DNA of 64,000 nt from Candidatus Vicinibacter proximus (GCA_016713905.1 JADJOE010000001.1:423501-487500), one strand, 5' to 3'; shown: positions 36,139-46,293, counted from the stretch's first letter. Notes: generated from the letters alone by a model not told the origin. A program made the numbers and translations.

Positions 36139-37748
36139 TGAAATTTATTTTGTTAAAACTATGCTTTGTTTTATCACTTATACCAGTTTTATCACAAAAG
36201 AAATTTATCAGTTCAGTTCATTTTCCAGATACCACAAAAAATATTATACGGGATAAAGTTTTTGGTTTATCAGAAGCTATTAAAGCCACTGAGTTAAAAC
36301 CTATTTTAGAATTTCTGGCTTCTGATTCATGTGAGGGAAGAGAGCTTGGGACCAGAGGTAATGACCGTGCGGCTGAATTCATTGCCGCAAAATTTAATGA
36401 ATATGGCATTCAAAAAATAAGTGATTCAGGTGATTACTTTCAACAAGTTGGTTTCAAATGGATTTCCTGGAAGAATATAAATGTGGAAATTAATGGATTT
36501 CCATATAAAAATATCTGGGATTTTGTCAGCTTGGCAACTGACAATGAAGATCTGAAAATTAATATTAACGAAATCGTTTTCCTAGGTTATGGTATTGAAT
36601 CTTCTCAATACAATGATTATAAGAATGTTGATGTAAAAGATAAAGTTATCCTCATTTATAAAGGCGAGCCTTTTTCAAAAAAAGGGATAAGCTATGTGAA
36701 TGGCAAATCAACTGCTTCTATCTGGTCGCAAAGTTTGGACCTAAAACTAATAGCTGCAAAAAAAAATGGAGTTAAATGTGTACTTATTATTGAAGACAAA
36801 TTCAAGGAATTAGTGGATTCAAAACGAGGACTTATTTTATCTCCATCCGTTTTGCTGAACAAAGACGAATATGCAAAAATTCAATTATGCAATTCAATTC
36901 ACTTGTCATCCTCCATGGCAGTAAAACTTTTGGGAAAATCTTTAAAAAAGGTAATTTCATACAGAGAAAAAATTCAATCAAAAGGTAAGCCTAAACATTT
37001 TACAATTAAGCAAAACATAAAGATTGAACAGGAAAGAGAGGTCAGCTCTGTGTCTGGACGTAATATTATGGCATATATTGAAGGGACGGATAAAAAAAAT
37101 GAAGTTGTCATACTCACCGCACATTATGATCATTTAGGAATTAGAGGGAAGGACGTTTTTAATGGTGCAGATGATAATGCCTCCGGCACAACTACTTTGA
37201 CACAAATTGCAAGAGCATTTCAGTTGGCAAAAAATAAGGGAATAAGTCCACGAAGATCAGTTTTGTGTCTTTTGTTAACTGGAGAAGAGAAAGGATTATT
37301 AGGCAGTATGTATTATGTAAATAATCCTAAATTTCCATTGCAACAGACCATTGTTGACATTAATGTGGATATGGTAGGAAGAATAGATGAAAAATATAAA
37401 TCCAAAGGAAAATACATTTATGTAATTGGATCCGATAGAATAAGTAGTGAACTACATCTATTAAATGAAAAGGTGAATAATGATTATAGTCATCTGATAA
37501 TGGATTACACATATAATGGGGAGAATGATCCTAATAAATATTACTATCGTTCAGATCATTACAATTTTGCTGAAAAAGGAATCCCATCTATTTTTTTCTT
37601 TAACGGGACACATGAGGACTATCATCGAATAGGAGATGATTCCTGGAAAATCGATTTTAATAAAATGGAAACTATTGGACGGCACATATTCATTCTCGCC
37701 TGGGAATTGGCCAACCGGGATCAAAAAATTTCAAAGGACAACAATTAG
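36135..37748 (+). CDS. secreted M28-family zinc aminopeptidase
   Basis: The 537-residue product has a signal peptide (about 1-21), a PA-type insert (about 115-290) and an M28 catalytic domain. Zinc ligands are visible as H330 (LTAHYDHLG), the Asp of NGADDNASG (343-351), Glu384/385 (LLLTGEEKGLLGS), Asp412 (INVDMVGR) and a late His in FFFNGTHEDYH. Members remove N-terminal amino acids from peptides outside the cytoplasm. The start overlaps the rpiB stop (ATGA), so translation is probably coupled. Confidence 0.92.
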   Translation: MMKFILLKLCFVLSLIPVLSQKKFISSVHFPDTTKNIIRDKVFGLSEAIKATELKPILEFLASDSCEGRELGTRGNDRAAEFIAAKFNEYGIQKISDSGDYFQQVGFKWISWKNINVEINGFPYKNIWDFVSLATDNEDLKININEIVFLGYGIESSQYNDYKNVDVKDKVILIYKGEPFSKKGISYVNGKSTASIWSQSLDLKLIAAKKNGVKCVLIIEDKFKELVDSKRGLILSPSVLLNKDEYAKIQLCNSIHLSSSMAVKLLGKSLKKVISYREKIQSKGKPKHFTIKQNIKIEQEREVSSVSGRNIMAYIEGTDKKNEVVILTAHYDHLGIRGKDVFNGADDNASGTTTLTQIARAFQLAKNKGISPRRSVLCLLLTGEEKGLLGSMYYVNNPKFPLQQTIVDINVDMVGRIDEKYKSKGKYIYVIGSDRISSELHLLNEKVNNDYSHLIMDYTYNGENDPNKYYYRSDHYNFAEKGIPSIFFFNGTHEDYHRIGDDSWKIDFNKMETIGRHIFILAWELANRDQKISKDNN

Positions 37749-37920
37749 TTGATAAACTGCTTATAGCCAATCTTATATTTACTGTAATTGTGCTGGAAAC
37801 AGCTTGTTTATATATGTGAATATATTTAATATATTTAATTAATATGGATTGCTTCATCAATCATGAGAATCCTCTATATTTAGACTTTCAAACAAAGCAT
37901 AACAATTAAACCAACAACTA

Positions 37921-39594
37921 ATGAATACAGAAACTAAACAAAACCATCCGAAGGGATTATGGGTACTCTTTGGAACAGAGATGTGGGAGCGGTTCAACTT
38001 TTATGGGATGAGAACTATTCTCACCCTTTTTATTGTGAATGCTCTTGCCATGTCAAAAGAAGAATCCTCAATTATTTATGGGGGTTTTCTGGGATTATGC
38101 TACTTAACCCCGATGCTAGGTGGATTTATTTCAGATAGATTTTTAGGGAATCGTTATTGCATAATGTTAGGCGGCTTATTGATGGCAATAGGTCAGTTAT
38201 TACTTTTTACCAGTGCAAATATTTTTGACACTAATTTAGAGCTGGCGAGAACCGTTTTATATGTTGCGCTTGGCGTGATTATTTTGGGAAATGGATTTTT
38301 TAAACCTAACATTTCGAGCATGGTTGGAAGTCTTTACCCAAGAGGTGAAAAAAATAAACTGGATACAGCTTTTACCATATTTTACATGGGGATAAATATT
38401 GGTGCATTTTTAGGACAATTTATATGCCCAATTGTAGGTGATGTGGTAGATCCTAACGGAACAAGGGATGTATTTGCTTTCAAATGGGGTTTTTTAGCCG
38501 CGGCTATTGCAATGGTTATTGGAACTTTAACTTTTTTCTTTTTAAAAGATAAATATGTTAAGACACCAGATGGAAGACCAATTGGTGATTTACCTTCCAA
38601 AAACATCAGCACAGATTTTGAAGAAGGAGAATCTACAAAAGCTACTTTTTCACAAACTTCAATACTTATAGCTTTCGGTGTCTTTTCCGTTTTAGGACTT
38701 GTGTTTCACTATTGGTTTGGACAGAATTATATATATTCATTAATTTACGCTAGTGGTCTTACATTGGCTGGTTTAATCTTAAGTGATAAATCACTTACAA
38801 AAGTGGAAACAGATAGGATTTTAGTAATTTATATTGTATCTTTTTTTGTTATATTCTTTTGGGCAGCTTTTGAACAAGCGGGATCTTCTCTTACATTTAT
38901 TGCGGATAATCAAACGGATAGAAATTTTCTTGGTTGGAACATGCCTCCTTCCATGGTCCAGATTTTTAATGGGATTTTCGTTGTAATGTTAGCTATCCCA
39001 TTCAGTATGTTGTGGGATAAATTAAGGGCTCATGGGAAGGAACCTATTTCACCTATGAAACAAGCCATTGGACTTGCTTTGATTGCCTTGAGCTATTTCA
39101 TCATTGCACATAATGTTAAAGATTTAGGCAGCGATGGATTGTTGGCAGTAAAATGGTTGATTTTACTTTATTTGATTCAAACCTTAGGAGAACTTTGTCT
39201 TTCACCGATTGGATTATCCTTGGTTGGTAAGTTGGCACCGAAAAGATTCGCTTCATTATTATTTGGTGTGTTCTTTTTGTCAAATGCCTCCGGATATGCA
39301 CTTGCTGGTACACTGGGAGCAATTTTACCAGCCACAGGTGAACAATATACAAAGGCAACTTCATTGGGTATAGACCTTAAAGCAATTTTGGACAAAACTG
39401 TGACGCCTACAGCAGAACAGTTACAATTGTTAGCCACAAATAAAATAAGTGACCATTACCCGGTTTTTGCCGGATTTACCATCCATAGTTTGTATGAATT
39501 TTTTATGGTATTTGTGGTCCTTTGTGGTATAGCGGCATTACTACTATTCTCCTTGACGCCACGATTAAAAAAGATGATGCATGGCGTTAATTAA
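37921..39594 (+). CDS. POT-family proton-dependent peptide transporter (first of a tandem pair)
   Basis: The 557-residue MFS protein has the POT signature: FGTEMWERFNFYGMRTILTLF (residues 17-37, the ExxERFxYY type) followed by GGFISDRFLGNRY. About 14 hydrophobic helices follow, ending with GELCLSPIGLSLVGKLAPKRFASLLFGVFFLSNASGYALAG. It imports di- and tripeptides with protons across the inner membrane. A second POT gene follows after a terminator, so the two are probably separately transcribed. Confidence 0.93.
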   Translation: MNTETKQNHPKGLWVLFGTEMWERFNFYGMRTILTLFIVNALAMSKEESSIIYGGFLGLCYLTPMLGGFISDRFLGNRYCIMLGGLLMAIGQLLLFTSANIFDTNLELARTVLYVALGVIILGNGFFKPNISSMVGSLYPRGEKNKLDTAFTIFYMGINIGAFLGQFICPIVGDVVDPNGTRDVFAFKWGFLAAAIAMVIGTLTFFFLKDKYVKTPDGRPIGDLPSKNISTDFEEGESTKATFSQTSILIAFGVFSVLGLVFHYWFGQNYIYSLIYASGLTLAGLILSDKSLTKVETDRILVIYIVSFFVIFFWAAFEQAGSSLTFIADNQTDRNFLGWNMPPSMVQIFNGIFVVMLAIPFSMLWDKLRAHGKEPISPMKQAIGLALIALSYFIIAHNVKDLGSDGLLAVKWLILLYLIQTLGELCLSPIGLSLVGKLAPKRFASLLFGVFFLSNASGYALAGTLGAILPATGEQYTKATSLGIDLKAILDKTVTPTAEQLQLLATNKISDHYPVFAGFTIHSLYEFFMVFVVLCGIAALLLFSLTPRLKKMMHGVN

Positions 39595-39630
39595 TTTTGA
39601 ATTAAATTGAAATTGTTGAATTAAAAGTAT

Positions 39631-39659
39631 AGGGTGAATTTAATCATTCACCCTTTTTT
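39631..39659 (+). terminator. intrinsic terminator between the two POT genes
   Basis: A 9-base stem (AGGGTGAAT / ATTCACCCT) with a six-base loop is followed by T6, 36 bases after the first transporter stop. Confidence 0.88.
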
Positions 39660-39685
39660 ATTGCAGTAAAAATACAAACCGTATC

Positions 39686-41356
39686 ATGAATCAAAATCAA
39701 GATCGAAAACATCCAAGAGCTCTTCCTTTTCTATTCTTTAGTGAGATGTGGGAAAGATTTGGTTACTATCTCATGATTGGGATTTTCACTTTGTATCTTA
39801 AAGATGTTAAAGAAGGATTTGGCATGACTGAAGCTGAGGCATCAGATCTATACGGTACATTTATCGCATTAGTTTTTCTCACACCATTTCTGGGAGGATT
39901 ATTGGCTGACCGATATTTTGGATATAGAAAATCAATCATTTTCGGAGGAATTCTAATGGCTATTGGATATTGTATGATGTTTTTTCATTCTTTACCCATT
40001 TTGTATGTAGCGATGACATTGGTCATCGTCGGGAATGGTTTTTTCAAACCAAATATTTCAACACTACTGGGAAATGTGTATAACAAAGCTGAGTATATTG
40101 ATCGAAAAGATGAGGGCTATAATATTTTTTATATGGGAATAAATATTGGCGCTTTTATTTGTAATTTTTTTGGTGCTGCATTGTATACTATGTTGGGTTG
40201 GGGATATGCATTCCTTGCTGCAGGAGTGGGTATGATCATTGGTGTGATTGTATTTATTGTAGGGACTAGGCATTATAAAGATGCCGATGTGATCAAAGGA
40301 GTGAGAGAAGGTGAAATGAGTTTTACCAGAATATTATTTTTAATATTATTTCCAAGTTTGATTGCTGGTATTTTAGGTTGGCTGATCAATGGCGTGACCA
40401 CGGACAGCAATCCCGGCGGAAATATTTTTGGTAGTGACAGTACGGATGCTTTTATTTTTGCATGTATTCCAGTTTTGTACTTTTATTTTTCATTGTGGAA
40501 AAAAGCAACCTTGGAAGATAAACGCCCCATTGCAGGTTTATTGGCTATATTTTTAGTTGTTATTTTGTTTTGGGCGGTATTTAAACAAAACGGATCAGCT
40601 TTAAATACATGGGCTGATCGCTATACGAACAGAGAAGTAACTGGAACTACAGAAAAGGTTTTTCTCGCATTGAAACAGGCTAAACCCCTTGAATATAAAT
40701 TAGATTCTGTAGCAAAATATGATGAACTGTTCCGAATACAAAAAGAATCTGGTGTAATTCTCAAGGAATATAATTACCCTGTGTATTTTAGAAATATTCC
40801 AAAAGAAAAACTTCCAACAGAAGGTTCCAAAATTAGCCTTTGGATTACAAGTTTGAGTCAATCCATTAATCCTGGTTGGGTAATTATACTTACCCCTTTG
40901 GTTGTGGCTTTCTTTACCTTTCTCAGAAGGAAAAATAGAGAGCCAAACACTACCACAAAAATTGCGTATGGTTTATTGATATCTGCTCTGGCGGTATTGG
41001 TTATGGTAGCTGCAGTCAAGTCAGGGGCAAACGGGTCAGAGAAAGTTAGTGTTTGGTGGTTAATTGCTAGTTATGGTGTAATCACTGTGGGTGAATTATT
41101 TTTAAGTCCGATGGGCTTATCACTAGTTTCCAAATTAAGCCCGGCACACATTACCAGCTTAATGATGGGGGGATGGTTTTTAGCTACAAGTATAGGAAAT
41201 AAGTTATCCGGCGTTTTAGCAAGCAGCTGGGATGGGTACAGTGATAAATCAATTTATTTCCTGGTTAATTTTGCACTGCTTGGTGCAGCTGCATTGATTG
41301 GCTTTATTATGTTGCGTTGGCTTAATGGAATCATGAAAGAGAAAAATATCCATTAA
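39686..41356 (+). CDS. POT-family proton-dependent peptide transporter (second of pair)
   Basis: The 556-residue protein starts with the POT motif FFSEMWERFGYYLMIGIFTLYL (residues 17-38) and GGLLADRYFGYRKS. It keeps the FFKPNIS and GELFLSPMGLSLVSKLSP segments. Unlike its neighbour it has a long hydrophilic loop of about 75 residues (DRYTNREVTGTTEKVFLALKQ through EKLPTEGS) between helices in the second half. The pair is therefore an old duplication with divergent loop architecture rather than a recent copy. Confidence 0.93.
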   Translation: MNQNQDRKHPRALPFLFFSEMWERFGYYLMIGIFTLYLKDVKEGFGMTEAEASDLYGTFIALVFLTPFLGGLLADRYFGYRKSIIFGGILMAIGYCMMFFHSLPILYVAMTLVIVGNGFFKPNISTLLGNVYNKAEYIDRKDEGYNIFYMGINIGAFICNFFGAALYTMLGWGYAFLAAGVGMIIGVIVFIVGTRHYKDADVIKGVREGEMSFTRILFLILFPSLIAGILGWLINGVTTDSNPGGNIFGSDSTDAFIFACIPVLYFYFSLWKKATLEDKRPIAGLLAIFLVVILFWAVFKQNGSALNTWADRYTNREVTGTTEKVFLALKQAKPLEYKLDSVAKYDELFRIQKESGVILKEYNYPVYFRNIPKEKLPTEGSKISLWITSLSQSINPGWVIILTPLVVAFFTFLRRKNREPNTTTKIAYGLLISALAVLVMVAAVKSGANGSEKVSVWWLIASYGVITVGELFLSPMGLSLVSKLSPAHITSLMMGGWFLATSIGNKLSGVLASSWDGYSDKSIYFLVNFALLGAAALIGFIMLRWLNGIMKEKNIH

Positions 41357-41470
41357 ATTTAAGTAAATGGAGATGAATATTTATGACTAAACTTTATTTA
41401 AATTACCCAGAATTTTTGGTCAAAGGCATTTATATCTTAAAAGATAAAATAAGAAACTTTAGAATTCGCA

Positions 41471-41986
41471 TTATTTTACAAAGACATCAAATTCAACTGT
41501 AATTCTGTGGTCAGAATTTGATTGAGGGATATTGCGATATCTGAGATTTACACTCAATTCAAATGCGTCAAGACGGACATAAGGGAGAACATTTGTTAAA
41601 CCAGGTAATAAAAAAAGTTCCCCCACTGATTCGTTTGGAACAGGGTAAGCACTTCCGATTTGAATTTTAGATCCCTTATCTCCAGGATCAGAAATGAAAA
41701 CTCTCACCTCCTCAAAAAAGCCATAACTTATAGGGCCGGAAAGCAAAGGTTCAATTTTTATTGATTTTATCCTGATCATGGATATCTTGCTGTTATCAAG
41801 GGAATTAGAGGAAAGGAATCCTGTCCAAAAACTTGGTATTAGACTGGTATAGACATGTGTTAATAGCGGGTTTGAACCAGCCTGAATGTCAAAATCCAAG
41901 AGGTACTCCAGTTTATATTGACCATTCTCCTGTCTTTGACACGAAACAAATAAAAAACAAATAATAAGGACTCTTAATAGTTTCAT
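41471..41986 (-). CDS. hypothetical lipoprotein, 171 residues
   Basis: A short signal ends in a lipobox (FLFVSC, Cys16). The mature part is beta-rich without a recognised domain (KLEYLLDFDIQAG, ISYGFFEEVRVFISD, LRYRNIPQSNSDHRITVEFDVFVK). It is probably attached to a membrane on the periplasmic or outer side. The gene stands alone, convergent with the POT pair and divergent from aconitase. Confidence 0.7.
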   Translation of the reverse strand: MKLLRVLIICFLFVSCQRQENGQYKLEYLLDFDIQAGSNPLLTHVYTSLIPSFWTGFLSSNSLDNSKISMIRIKSIKIEPLLSGPISYGFFEEVRVFISDPGDKGSKIQIGSAYPVPNESVGELFLLPGLTNVLPYVRLDAFELSVNLRYRNIPQSNSDHRITVEFDVFVK

Positions 41987-42102
41987 TTGATAAAGAAACG
42001 CTTAAGCCAGAATTCTGTTTTGTTCCTATAAATTTAAATTTCTTATCATCTATTTTCTTATTTATTTGTTAGGGTAACTACATGGTTAAAAGTTGTTTTG
42101 GC

Positions 42103-42133
42103 TTTGTTTTCCCACTAGATACGAGTAGATTTG
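42103..42133 (+). promoter_or_regulatory. canonical Bacteroidota promoter upstream of aconitase
   Basis: TTTG (42103-42106) and TAGATTTG (42126-42133) are separated by exactly 19 bases, matching the -33/-7 consensus of the group's main sigma factor. The -7 element ends 44 bases before the ATG. Confidence 0.85.
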
Positions 42134-42177
42134 CAGCTTGAAAGCAAGAATATTAAATAATTTTAACATAAAGGCAC

Positions 42178-44448
42178 ATGTCACAACCGTTTGATTTTGA
42201 TCTATTAAAAAAGCATTATGAAAACTTTAGTAATAAGGTTAAAACTGTAAGATCTGTATTAGGCAGACCATTAAGCCTGAGTGAGAAAATCCTTTATGGT
42301 CATCTCCATCCCGAGTCTCCTATCCAAGAATATGTTAGAGGTAAAGATTATGTCTTTTTTGCTCCTGACAGGGTGGCAATGCAAGATGCAACAGCACAAA
42401 TGGCTCTACTTCAATTTATGACGTGTGGTAAGGCAAAGACTTCTGTACCCAGTACAGTCCATTGCGATCATTTAATTTTAGCAAAGGATGGGGCAGACCA
42501 GGATCTTAAAACCTCAAATATTGAAAATGCAGAGGTTTTCGAATTTTTGAAAAGCATTTCAACAAAATATGGAATTGGTTTTTGGAAACCCGGCGCAGGG
42601 ATTATTCATCAGATCGTACTAGAGAATTATGCATTTCCCGGAGGAATGATGATTGGAACAGATTCCCACACACCAAATGCTGGAGGATTAGGTATGGTAG
42701 CCATTGGAGTAGGAGGTGCGGATGCAGTAGATGTAATGTCTGGAATGCCCTGGGAATTGAAAATGCCGAAACTCATTGGGGTAAAATTAACAGGGGCACT
42801 AAATGGTTGGACATCTGCAAAAGATGTCATTCTTAAAGTTGCAGGAATACTGACGGTAAAAGGAGGCACAGGAGCAATTGTAGAATACTTTGGGGAGGGC
42901 GCAAGATCTCTTTCCTGTACAGGTAAAGGAACCATCTGTAATATGGGTGCAGAAATCGGAGCCACAACATCTACTTTTGGTTATGATGAATCTATGGCCA
43001 AATACCTTCAGGCAACCGGGAGGTCTTCTGTTGCCGAACTTTGTAATCAAATAGCAAGTGAACTTACAGGTGATCCCGAATGCTATGCTTCTCCAGAAAA
43101 ATATTTTGATCAAGTCATTCATATTGATCTTTCTACCCTTGAGCCACATGTGAATGGGCCGTATACCCCAGATCTTGCTTGGCCTATCTCCGAATTTGCA
43201 AAAGCTGTTAAGGAAAATAATTACCCTGAAAAACTTGATGTTGGTTTGATTGGGTCGTGTACAAATTCTTCCTATGAGGACTTATCCAGAGCTGCTTCCT
43301 TAGCCCGTCAGGCGGTTGAAAAGAAATTAAAGGTTAAATCAGAGTTCACCGTAACTCCGGGGTCAGAACAAATTCGCTATACAATTGAAAGGGATGGATT
43401 ACTTACGGACTTTGAAAAAATGGGTGGTGTCGTTCTCGCAAATGCGTGTGGTCCTTGTATTGGTCAATGGTCCAGGCATAATGTAGACCCTTCCAGAAAG
43501 AATTCTATCATAACTTCCTTCAATAGAAACTTTTCGAAAAGGAATGATGGAAATGCAAATACCCACGCTTTTGTGGCTTCCCCTGAAATTGTAACAGCTC
43601 TTTCTATCGCCGGCACCTTAAGTTTTAATCCTTTGACGGATACTTTAGAAAACGAAGAGGGGCTTCAGGTGAGACTTGATCCACCTGTTGGGCATGAACT
43701 TCCACCAAAAGGATTCGATGTGGAGGACGCAGGGTATGTTGCCCCCGCTGAAAATGGACATGAAATTCAAATCAACATCAGTCCAACAAGTAAGAGACTT
43801 CAAATTTTAGAACCTTTCAAGCCCATCTTATCTGGCCAATTAAAGGGAATGCGAGTGCTTATCAAGGCGAAAGGAAAATGTACTACCGATCATATCTCAA
43901 TGGCAGGGCCATGGCTTGAATTTAGAGGGCATTTAGAAAATATATCAAATAATTGTCTGATTGGAGCTACAAACTATTTCAACGGTGAGGCTAACAAAGT
44001 ACTCAATCTGCACAAAAATGAATATATGGGGGTCCCTGAATCTGCTCGAACGTATAAAGCAAATGGAATTAGCACAGTAGTTGTTGGGGAGGAAAATTAC
44101 GGGGAAGGGTCTTCCAGAGAACATGCAGCTATGGAACCAAGACATCTGGGCGTAATGGCTGTTATTGTAAAATCATTTGCAAGGATTCACGAGACAAATT
44201 TGAAAAAACAAGGAATGCTTGCCTTAACTTTTGCCCAACCTACTGACTATGAATTAATCAGACAGGATGATCTATTAGAAATTAAAGGTTACGAGAACAT
44301 GACCCCCGGAAAGCAACTGGAATTGATTTTGAATCATTCTGATGGGCATGTAGATACGATTTTATTAAATCATACCTATAACCAGCAACAGATCGAATGG
44401 CTGGTTGAAGGATCTGCATTAAATAAAATTAGGAAAGAACTCATCTGA
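42178..44448 (+). CDS. acnA: aconitate hydratase (mitochondrial-type)
   Basis: The 756-residue enzyme interconverts citrate and isocitrate in the TCA cycle. It shows the substrate and cluster motifs of aconitases: MQDATAQMALLQFMTCG near the N-terminus, MIGTDSHTPNAGGLGMVAIGVGGADAVDVMSG, the 4Fe-4S ligands in GSCTNSSYEDL and NACGPCIGQW, and the C-terminal swivel-domain GEENYGEGSSREHAAMEPR. Length and order fit the mitochondrial-type aconitase usual in Bacteroidota; I use the symbol acnA loosely. A strong promoter precedes it. Confidence 0.95.
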   Translation: MSQPFDFDLLKKHYENFSNKVKTVRSVLGRPLSLSEKILYGHLHPESPIQEYVRGKDYVFFAPDRVAMQDATAQMALLQFMTCGKAKTSVPSTVHCDHLILAKDGADQDLKTSNIENAEVFEFLKSISTKYGIGFWKPGAGIIHQIVLENYAFPGGMMIGTDSHTPNAGGLGMVAIGVGGADAVDVMSGMPWELKMPKLIGVKLTGALNGWTSAKDVILKVAGILTVKGGTGAIVEYFGEGARSLSCTGKGTICNMGAEIGATTSTFGYDESMAKYLQATGRSSVAELCNQIASELTGDPECYASPEKYFDQVIHIDLSTLEPHVNGPYTPDLAWPISEFAKAVKENNYPEKLDVGLIGSCTNSSYEDLSRAASLARQAVEKKLKVKSEFTVTPGSEQIRYTIERDGLLTDFEKMGGVVLANACGPCIGQWSRHNVDPSRKNSIITSFNRNFSKRNDGNANTHAFVASPEIVTALSIAGTLSFNPLTDTLENEEGLQVRLDPPVGHELPPKGFDVEDAGYVAPAENGHEIQINISPTSKRLQILEPFKPILSGQLKGMRVLIKAKGKCTTDHISMAGPWLEFRGHLENISNNCLIGATNYFNGEANKVLNLHKNEYMGVPESARTYKANGISTVVVGEENYGEGSSREHAAMEPRHLGVMAVIVKSFARIHETNLKKQGMLALTFAQPTDYELIRQDDLLEIKGYENMTPGKQLELILNHSDGHVDTILLNHTYNQQQIEWLVEGSALNKIRKELI

Positions 44449-44530
44449 TTATAAATTAATGTATATTTTTATGGGTGACTTGATGAAATACTTAGGTCAA
44501 AAGTTTTTTTCATACTATAAAACTTAACCC

Positions 44531-44932
44531 ATGTTTAAGGAATTCAAAGAATTTGCGTTAAAGGGAAACCTAATTGACATTGCTGTTGGTTTGGTAATGG
44601 CCACTGCGTTTACGAGTATTGTGACATCTTTTGTGGATGGGATGTTTATGCCACTGGTAGCCAAGATTTTTCAATTAGGTGACTATAAAGAGGCAAAAAT
44701 AGTTCTTGATGAAGCTGTATTAAGTACTGAAGGAAAAGTTATAAAACCTGAGAATGCAATTTTTTATGGTAACTTTTTTTCTGCAATCATTAACTTCGTC
44801 ATTATTGCTTTTTTTATGTTTTCTATTGTTAAGTTAATGAATTCCATGAAAAAAGAAGAAGCTGCTGCCCCTGCAGGCCCCACATCCGAAAGTCTATTGA
44901 CTGAAATCAGAGACCTTTTGTCAAAAAAATAG
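44531..44932 (+). CDS. mscL: large-conductance mechanosensitive channel
   Basis: The 133-residue protein has the N-terminal amphipathic MFKEFKEFALKGNLIDIAVGLVMATAF with the first transmembrane helix. A periplasmic loop follows, then a second helix (FFSAIINFVIIAFFMFSIVKLMN) and a charged tail (PTSESLLTEIRDLLSKK). MscL opens under membrane tension to relieve osmotic downshock. Length is normal. Confidence 0.96.
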   Translation: MFKEFKEFALKGNLIDIAVGLVMATAFTSIVTSFVDGMFMPLVAKIFQLGDYKEAKIVLDEAVLSTEGKVIKPENAIFYGNFFSAIINFVIIAFFMFSIVKLMNSMKKEEAAAPAGPTSESLLTEIRDLLSKK

Positions 44933-45043
44933 CTTTTTAAGCTCTTTGAATCATGAATTAACTTAATGTATCTAATTTTAATTACATTTTAGGGAGCGTT
45001 GTATTTTGACTATGCGTTAGTATAGTAATAAAACTACTCGCAT

Positions 45044-45844
45044 ATGAAAACCTTTTTTAACTCAAGCCTGCCATTAGACGAGCTGGTATTTGAAAATCGC
45101 AACAAGGGATACGGTGCGTATTTGCTCAGGAAATCTTATGCAGATCATTTATTAATTGGAATTGTTGGTTCTTCGATTTTGGTAATTGGGTTTTTTCTTT
45201 TACTCAGTATGAGTTTGACTAAAAATGATGAACAAAACTCTATTCTAAAGTACTTTCCGCCAATAGAACTGCAGGATTTTGATGTGATTATTCCTGTAAG
45301 ACCCAATAATCCCATTAAATCATATTCAAATGCGAAAAGTTTCACCCATTCTGATCCGATAAAAGTTGTGAGCGATGAGGAAATTATAGAGGAAAAGAAA
45401 GAATTGTCTAATGAAAATGTTAAACTTTTTGATGGAGTATTATTTGGCAGTGAGAGTTCCGCTTCAGGAGTAATTGATGGAGATGCATTTTCAGTTGAGA
45501 ATGAAACAAGATTTTCTGTTGATGACGAACCTTTGAAATATGCAGATGAGATGCCCATATTTAATGGTGGTTTAGTTGAAATGTACAAATATTTGTCACG
45601 AAATATAAAGTACCCTGTGATAGCGAGGGAAAATGGAATTGAAGGTATCGTCATAGTAAATTTTGTAATCGATCCTTTTGGGAAAGTAAGTAATGTACGC
45701 GCCATAAGGACAATTGGAGGTGGTTGTGATGAGGAAGCGGTGCGGGTTATTTCAGCTATGCCCAATTGGATACCCGGAAGAAATCACGGTAAAACTGTAT
45801 CGGTCAGTTACTCATTACCAATAAAATTCAAAATTGAATTTTAG
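45044..45844 (+). CDS. TonB-like energy transducer
   Basis: The 266-residue protein starts MKTFFNSSLPLDELVFENRNKGYGAYLLRKSY, the usual N-terminus of Bacteroidota TonB proteins. It has one membrane helix (about 37-57), a periplasmic spacer and a C-terminal TonB domain (about 180-266). That domain contains YPVIARENGIEGIVIVNFVID, GKVSNVRAIRTIGGGCDEEA and PNWIPGRNHGKTVSVSYSLPIKF. It would couple proton-motive force to outer-membrane TonB-dependent receptors. No ExbB or ExbD genes are adjacent, so it is an isolated copy. Confidence 0.9.
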   Translation: MKTFFNSSLPLDELVFENRNKGYGAYLLRKSYADHLLIGIVGSSILVIGFFLLLSMSLTKNDEQNSILKYFPPIELQDFDVIIPVRPNNPIKSYSNAKSFTHSDPIKVVSDEEIIEEKKELSNENVKLFDGVLFGSESSASGVIDGDAFSVENETRFSVDDEPLKYADEMPIFNGGLVEMYKYLSRNIKYPVIARENGIEGIVIVNFVIDPFGKVSNVRAIRTIGGGCDEEAVRVISAMPNWIPGRNHGKTVSVSYSLPIKFKIEF

Positions 45845-45851
45845 AAAATAA

Positions 45852-46202
45852 TTATTTTTTGACGCGGAGAAAGGTGTTGAGATTTTGTTCATCTAAAAGA
45901 TGGAGGGAATCGGATTTAAATAGAATTACTCTATAAGAATAGTCAAAACTTGTAAAATAAATAATAAGACTATCCTTTACCAATTGATATGGAAAGGCCT
46001 TCGGCTGATCTCCTTGCAAAAACAACATGCTGTCACCAACGATCTCAAAATCAGGACTATTGCTTGTACGATTCTGCCATGTCCCCTGAAGATTTTCTTT
46101 ATTGACTTCAAGATATTCAGGTTTTATTTCTGGGATTTTATCTTTACAGGATGAAAAGAGAATAATTATTAATGAAAAAAGATTTAAGAAACGCATATTC
46201 AA
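45852..46202 (-). CDS. small lipoprotein, lipocalin-like
   Basis: The 116-residue product has a signal ending in a lipobox (IILFSSC, Cys19), then KDKIPE. A small beta-rich domain follows (LQGTWQNRTSNSPDFEIVGDSMLF, LVKDSLIIYFTSFDYSYRVILFKSDSLHLL), with the GTW start typical of short lipocalin-like Bacteroidota lipoproteins. A minus-strand TACCTTTG (46215-46222) lies 12 bases upstream and may be its -7 element. It is convergent with the TonB gene, 7 bases away. Confidence 0.65.
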   Translation of the reverse strand: MNMRFLNLFSLIIILFSSCKDKIPEIKPEYLEVNKENLQGTWQNRTSNSPDFEIVGDSMLFLQGDQPKAFPYQLVKDSLIIYFTSFDYSYRVILFKSDSLHLLDEQNLNTFLRVKK

Positions 46203-46293
46203 TGATTAATTACCCAAAGGTAAACTGTATTTTAAGATTTACGGAACTAGCATTCAAATAACTTTTTAGATTTGATTGAATCTACTATCTTGC

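Noticed and set aside
45145..45765. 206-codon minus-strand open frame
   Set aside because: Antisense shadow of the TonB-like gene, whose plus-strand product has clear domains.
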